NCBI GenBank assembly: GCA_965656185.1
Contig: CBFHJH010000007.1
Span: 80,251 to 144,250, forward strand
Origin: Croceimicrobium sp965656185
GTDB lineage: Bacteria; Bacteroidota; Bacteroidia; Flavobacteriales; Schleiferiaceae
DNA: 64,000 nt
Reading direction: 5' to 3'
Numbering within the stretch: the first letter of the stretch is position 1; each line of letters begins with the position of its first letter. This document shows positions 60,922-64,000 of the stretch, piece after piece. The notes below the pieces were generated by a model. It saw nothing but the letters and a program-made list of their open reading frames with translations, was not told the DNA's origin and searched no databases. The position numbers and the translations under genes were made by a program.

Positions 60922-63519
60922 TTGGCGGCGAAATCGAAGTCTGAGACCCCCTTAATGAAACAATACAACGAGATAAAGGCTAAGCACCCTGATGCAATGC
61001 TTTTGTTTCGAGTTGGCGACTTCTACGAAACCTTTGGGCAGGATGCCGTTAAGGCCAGCCGTATTTTGGATATAGTGCTTACCAAGCGAGCAAATGGAGC
61101 CGCGGCTCATATCGAGTTAGCCGGCTTTCCACACCATGCTTTAGACTCTTATTTACCTAAACTGGTGAGGGCTGGTGAGCGGGTGGCAATTTGCGATCAG
61201 CTGGAAGACCCTAAACAGACTAAAAAGATCGTCAAGCGAGGGATAACCGAGCTAGTTACTCCAGGTCTCACGACCCACGACCAAGTATTGCAGAGTGGTA
61301 AGAACAACTTTCTCTGTGCGGTGCACCTTACCGCTCATAATCAAGGCGTCGCTTTCGCGGATATTTCTACAGGTGAAATGATGGTGGCCCAAGGGAGCCA
61401 TGATTATATCGATAAGTTAATTCAAACCCTGCGACCGGCAGAAGTATTATATCCAAAGGCAAAGCGACAGCTTTTTGAGGAGCTTTATCAAGGAGAATAC
61501 TATGCCTTTCCTTTAGATGAATGGATCTTTCAATTTGACTTTGCTGAACAGAATCTTTTAGATCATTTCAAAGTGAAGTCCTTGAAGGGCTACGGGATTG
61601 AAGATATGCCCGAGGCGATTTCAGCCTGTGGTGCCGTTTTTCATTACATGAAAGAAACCCAGCATAATAGACTGGAGCATATTAGTGGTGTTTCTCGAAT
61701 AGATCACGGTGAGTACGTGTGGATGGATCGATTTACGGTAAAGAATCTAGAGATCTTTGAGTCTAACAGTAGAGGAGGTAAATCCCTTTTATCGGTAATC
61801 AATCATTGTTTGTCGCCCATGGGATCTCGCATGCTGCAGCGGTGGTTGGCTATGCCTTTGTTAGATTCAACCAGTTTATTGAATCGCCATAATGCAGTAG
61901 AGCAGTTTTACGGTCAGGCAAGTTTATTGGAAGAGGTTCGCGAGGCTCTTGCAGAGATAAACGACCTTGAACGACTAGCAGTAAAGCTAAGTACGGGCAA
62001 GATTCAGCCTAAGGAATTGATTCAATTGAAGCGAGCCTTGAGTTTGGCTAATCAGGTGAAAGCCCTGGGTGAGAAGGTTGAAGGAGCTTTTGCTGAACTA
62101 GCTGGTGGCATCGAGCCATTGAAGGATGCCATTGCCTTGGTCTCCGAGACTCTTAAAGATGAGCCACAGAATAATTTAGCCAAAGGCGAGTACATTCGAG
62201 AAGGGGTTTCTCCCGAGCTGGATGAATACCGTGAGCTTCTTTATAACGGAAAAGATAAGCTCTTGGCTATTCAACAACGCGAAGCCGAGGCTACAGGAAT
62301 AACGAATCTTAAAATAGCCTTTAATAATGTATTTGGTTATTATTTGGAAGTTCGTAACACCCATAAAGACAAGGTCCCAGCCGAGTGGGTGCGAAAGCAA
62401 ACTTTGGTTAATGCCGAACGCTATATAACGGAAGAGCTTAAAGATTACGAGCAGAAGATCCTTAGCGCCGAGGAAAAGATCACGGTCTTGGAACAAGCTC
62501 TATATCAGGAGCTCTTGCAGAAGCTGATTGGATATTTAAGTAAAATTCAATCTACTGCTAGGAAATTGGCGGAAATTGATTGCCTAGCTTCATTTGCATT
62601 TTTGGCACAACGGCAGAATTATCACCGGCCCGAATTAATTGACGGGAAAGAAATTACTATTACGGCCGGTCGCCACCCAGTGATCGAAATGAGTTTGACT
62701 GCTGGAGAAGAATACATTGCCAATGATTTGAACCTTAGTCCAGATGAGAATCAACTTATGATGATCACTGGTCCAAATATGTCAGGGAAGTCGGCCCTTC
62801 TGCGCCAAACGGCCTTGATTTGTTTATTAGCACAAATCGGTTCATTTGTGCCTGCTGAAGCGGCTAAACTGGGCTTAATAGATAAGATATTTGTACGAGT
62901 TGGCGCATCCGATAATATTTCGCAGGGTGAGTCCACTTTTATGGTCGAAATGAATGAAACGGCCAGTATTTTGAATAATCTTTCTGACCGGAGCTTAGTG
63001 ATCTTGGATGAAATTGGTCGAGGGACAAGTACTTACGATGGTATCAGTATTGCCTGGAGTATTGCTGAGTTTCTGCACGAACATCCCGCAAAGGCCAAAA
63101 CCTTATTCGCTACCCACTATCATGAACTGAACGAAATGGCGAATATCTTTCCCCGTATCAATAATTTTAATGTAAGCGTTAAAGAGGTAGGGGAGAAGAT
63201 CATCTTCATGCGCAAGCTCGTCGACGGCGGAAGTGCTCATAGCTTCGGTATTCATGTAGCGAAAATGGCAGGTATGCCTAGTTTGGTGATCAATCGTTCC
63301 GAAAAAATATTAAAGGAATTAGAAGCTTCACGCTCCAAAGGAGATTCGGCCGAAACCTTGTCTAAAAACGAAAGGGAAATGCAGCTAAGTTTCTTTAAAC
63401 TAGATGATCCCATTTTAGAAGATATCCGCAAAGACATTGAGTTATTAGATATCAATACCCTTACTCCAGTAGAAGCCTTGATGAAATTGAATGAAATCAA
63501 GAAAAAAATTGGGGCTTAG
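60922..63519 (+). CDS. mutS: DNA mismatch repair protein MutS
   Basis: 865 residues, normal length. It recognises mismatches and recruits MutL. The mismatch-binding domain I contains FRVGDFYETFGQDA, with the intercalating Phe and Glu pair in FYE. The connector, lever (about 265-560) and ATPase domains follow: Walker A TGPNMSGKSALLRQ, the composite-site STFMVEMNE, Walker B LVILDEIGRGTSTYDG and the FATHYHEL signature. Start is TTG at 60922 (MAAKSKSETPLMKQYN); it is divergent from the SpoU gene with only 39 bases between. Confidence 0.97.
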   Translation: MAAKSKSETPLMKQYNEIKAKHPDAMLLFRVGDFYETFGQDAVKASRILDIVLTKRANGAAAHIELAGFPHHALDSYLPKLVRAGERVAICDQLEDPKQTKKIVKRGITELVTPGLTTHDQVLQSGKNNFLCAVHLTAHNQGVAFADISTGEMMVAQGSHDYIDKLIQTLRPAEVLYPKAKRQLFEELYQGEYYAFPLDEWIFQFDFAEQNLLDHFKVKSLKGYGIEDMPEAISACGAVFHYMKETQHNRLEHISGVSRIDHGEYVWMDRFTVKNLEIFESNSRGGKSLLSVINHCLSPMGSRMLQRWLAMPLLDSTSLLNRHNAVEQFYGQASLLEEVREALAEINDLERLAVKLSTGKIQPKELIQLKRALSLANQVKALGEKVEGAFAELAGGIEPLKDAIALVSETLKDEPQNNLAKGEYIREGVSPELDEYRELLYNGKDKLLAIQQREAEATGITNLKIAFNNVFGYYLEVRNTHKDKVPAEWVRKQTLVNAERYITEELKDYEQKILSAEEKITVLEQALYQELLQKLIGYLSKIQSTARKLAEIDCLASFAFLAQRQNYHRPELIDGKEITITAGRHPVIEMSLTAGEEYIANDLNLSPDENQLMMITGPNMSGKSALLRQTALICLLAQIGSFVPAEAAKLGLIDKIFVRVGASDNISQGESTFMVEMNETASILNNLSDRSLVILDEIGRGTSTYDGISIAWSIAEFLHEHPAKAKTLFATHYHELNEMANIFPRINNFNVSVKEVGEKIIFMRKLVDGGSAHSFGIHVAKMAGMPSLVINRSEKILKELEASRSKGDSAETLSKNEREMQLSFFKLDDPILEDIRKDIELLDINTLTPVEALMKLNEIKKKIGA

Positions 63520-63545
63520 GCTTGTTTCAGTTTCAGAAATGATAT

Positions 63546-63553
63546 TATATTTG
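63546..63553 (+). promoter_or_regulatory. Promoter of tRNA-Gly
   Basis: TATATTTG matches TAnnTTTG and follows a TTG about 21 bases upstream. The same TATATTTGCCG wording precedes tRNA-Leu(UAG). The exact start may be off by one or two bases. Confidence 0.55.
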
Positions 63554-63592
63554 CCGTCCCAAAGCGCAAGCAGCGGGAAGTTCTTACAAAAC

Positions 63593-63665
63593 GCGAGAGT
63601 AGCTCAGCTGGTAGAGCACAACCTTGCCAAGGTTGGGGTCGCGGGTTCGAATCCCGTCTCCCGCT
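63593..63665 (+). tRNA. tRNA-Gly (anticodon GCC)
   Basis: 73 bases. D arm GCTCAGCTGGTAGAGC, anticodon arm CAACC-TTGCCAA-GGTTG with GCC, and T arm GCGGG-TTCGAAT-CCCGT. The acceptor arm GCGAGAG pairs with CTCCCGC except for an A-C mismatch at pair 4-69. CCA is not encoded. Confidence 0.94.
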
Positions 63666-63667
63666 CA

Positions 63668-63695
63668 AAGGCCCTCCAGGAGAGGGCTTTTTTTT
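63668..63695 (+). terminator. Terminator-like hairpin after tRNA-Gly
   Basis: GCCCTC and GAGGGC form a 6-bp stem around a 5-base loop, followed by eight T. Confidence 0.75.
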
Positions 63696-63748
63696 GCACC
63701 TATATGGTGCATGGTTTTAGACTCTAATTGAAGAGTTTTACATAAACC

Positions 63749-63834
63749 GCCCTGGTGGTGGAATTGGTAGACACGCGGGACTTAAAATCCCGTGGCCAGT
63801 AACGGCCGTGCGGGTTCAAGTCCCGCCTGGGGCA
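63749..63834 (+). tRNA. tRNA-Leu (anticodon UAA)
   Basis: 86 bases folding as a class II tRNA. Acceptor GCCCTGG pairs with CTGGGGC (two G-T pairs), the anticodon arm CGGGA-CTTAAAA-TCCCG presents TAA, a long variable arm GGCCAGTAACGGCC follows and the T loop is TTCAAGT. Confidence 0.96.
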
Positions 63835-63841
63835 CACTGAT

Positions 63842-63875
63842 AAAGAGAGCGTTAGCAAAAGTTAACGCTCTTTTT
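63842..63875 (+). terminator. Terminator after tRNA-Leu(UAA)
   Basis: GAGCGTTA and TAACGCTC form an 8-bp stem around an 8-base loop with five T following. Confidence 0.8.
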
Positions 63876-63895
63876 GTTTTTATGGGGCTTTCGAG

Positions 63896-63917
63896 TTTGC
63901 ACACAATTTGCACACAA
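63896..63917. repeat. Perfect 11-bp tandem duplication
   Basis: TTTGCACACAA occurs twice in direct contact, 61 bases after the tRNA-Leu(UAA). No open reading frame is visible from here to the window end; the remaining 83 bases are AT-rich with nothing recognisable. Confidence 0.7.
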
Positions 63918-64000
63918 GTATTATAGCAATTGCTTACTAAGTACTCTAGATAAAGCGGATTAGGTTTTCAAATTATCTAAATTTGAGACAACCCTTCACG

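Noticed and set aside
63491..63727. 78-residue plus-strand frame spanning the mutS end and tRNA-Gly
   Set aside because: It runs through the whole tRNA gene, so the translation is meaningless.
1..64000. Antiphage defence island, prophage or biosynthetic cluster
   Set aside because: No restriction, toxin-antitoxin, integrase, phage structural or NRPS/PKS genes were seen; gene content is core-like throughout.

Overview
This 64 kb window is chromosomal DNA from a member of the Bacteroidota, most probably the Flavobacteriales. Several signals agree: type IX secretion (T9SS) C-terminal sorting domains with a YPNP motif, TonB-dependent receptors paired with DUF4249 and HMA proteins, a HYC_CC_PP protein, DUF3127 and DUF2797, weak ribosome binding sites, and Bacteroidota-type -7 promoter elements (TAnnTTTG) before tRNA and housekeeping genes. 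Almost all of it is vertically inherited core genome. I see no insertion sequence, prophage, CRISPR array or antiphage cluster.

Layout. 1-5.05 kb: a large T9SS-type secreted protein followed by a PorV-like outer membrane protein that is broken by an assembly gap. 5.1-9 kb: greA, a HIT protein, ruvC, a family 2 glycosyltransferase and an MscS channel. 9-12.3 kb: a DUF4249 lipoprotein and its TonB-dependent receptor. 12.4-19.6 kb: a C-terminal processing protease with a dipeptide-type ABC permease, then leftward genes for a small membrane protein, aat, a short-chain fatty acid transporter, DUF3127 and a flavin reductase. 19.7-27.5 kb: tRNA-Leu(UAG), a LamG protein whose T9SS tail is split off by a one-base frameshift, tonB, and an 1813-residue surface protein with about 828-bp repeats. 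27.7-30.4 kb: a Crp/Fnr regulator, cysteine dioxygenase, rhodanese and a nucleoid-associated protein. 30.5-34.8 kb: a probable copper or heavy-metal cassette (HYC_CC_PP, HMA, TonB receptor) and a SPOR-domain outer membrane protein. 35-38.4 kb: the tig-clpP-clpX proteostasis block. 38.4-40.3 kb: thyA, an orphan TonB-domain protein and folA. 40.4-47.5 kb: GT3 glycogen synthase, a CNT nucleoside transporter, bifunctional nuclease, etfA/etfB and pdhB. 47.6-50.4 kb: a membrane pyrophosphatase and a candidate structured RNA. 50.4-58.8 kb: two deoxynucleoside kinases, a GH3 protein, DUF2797, a flippase-like protein, a queuosine precursor transporter, sppA and folK. 58.9-63.8 kb: an OmpA-family protein, a SpoU methyltransferase, mutS, tRNA-Gly and tRNA-Leu(UAA).

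Themes: nucleotide and one-carbon supply (thyA, folA, folK, two dNKs, CNT), cell-envelope transport energised by TonB, T9SS cargo, and protein quality control. I find no convincing new multi-gene system. The items most worth following are the pyrophosphatase, which lacks the usual gate glutamate in helix 6, carries E185 in helix 5 and has a long C-terminal extension; the structured RNA candidate at 50.3 kb; the LamG frameshift; the orphan TonB-domain protein in the thymidylate operon; and the metal cassette. Promoter and terminator calls come from reading motifs and inverted repeats by eye.
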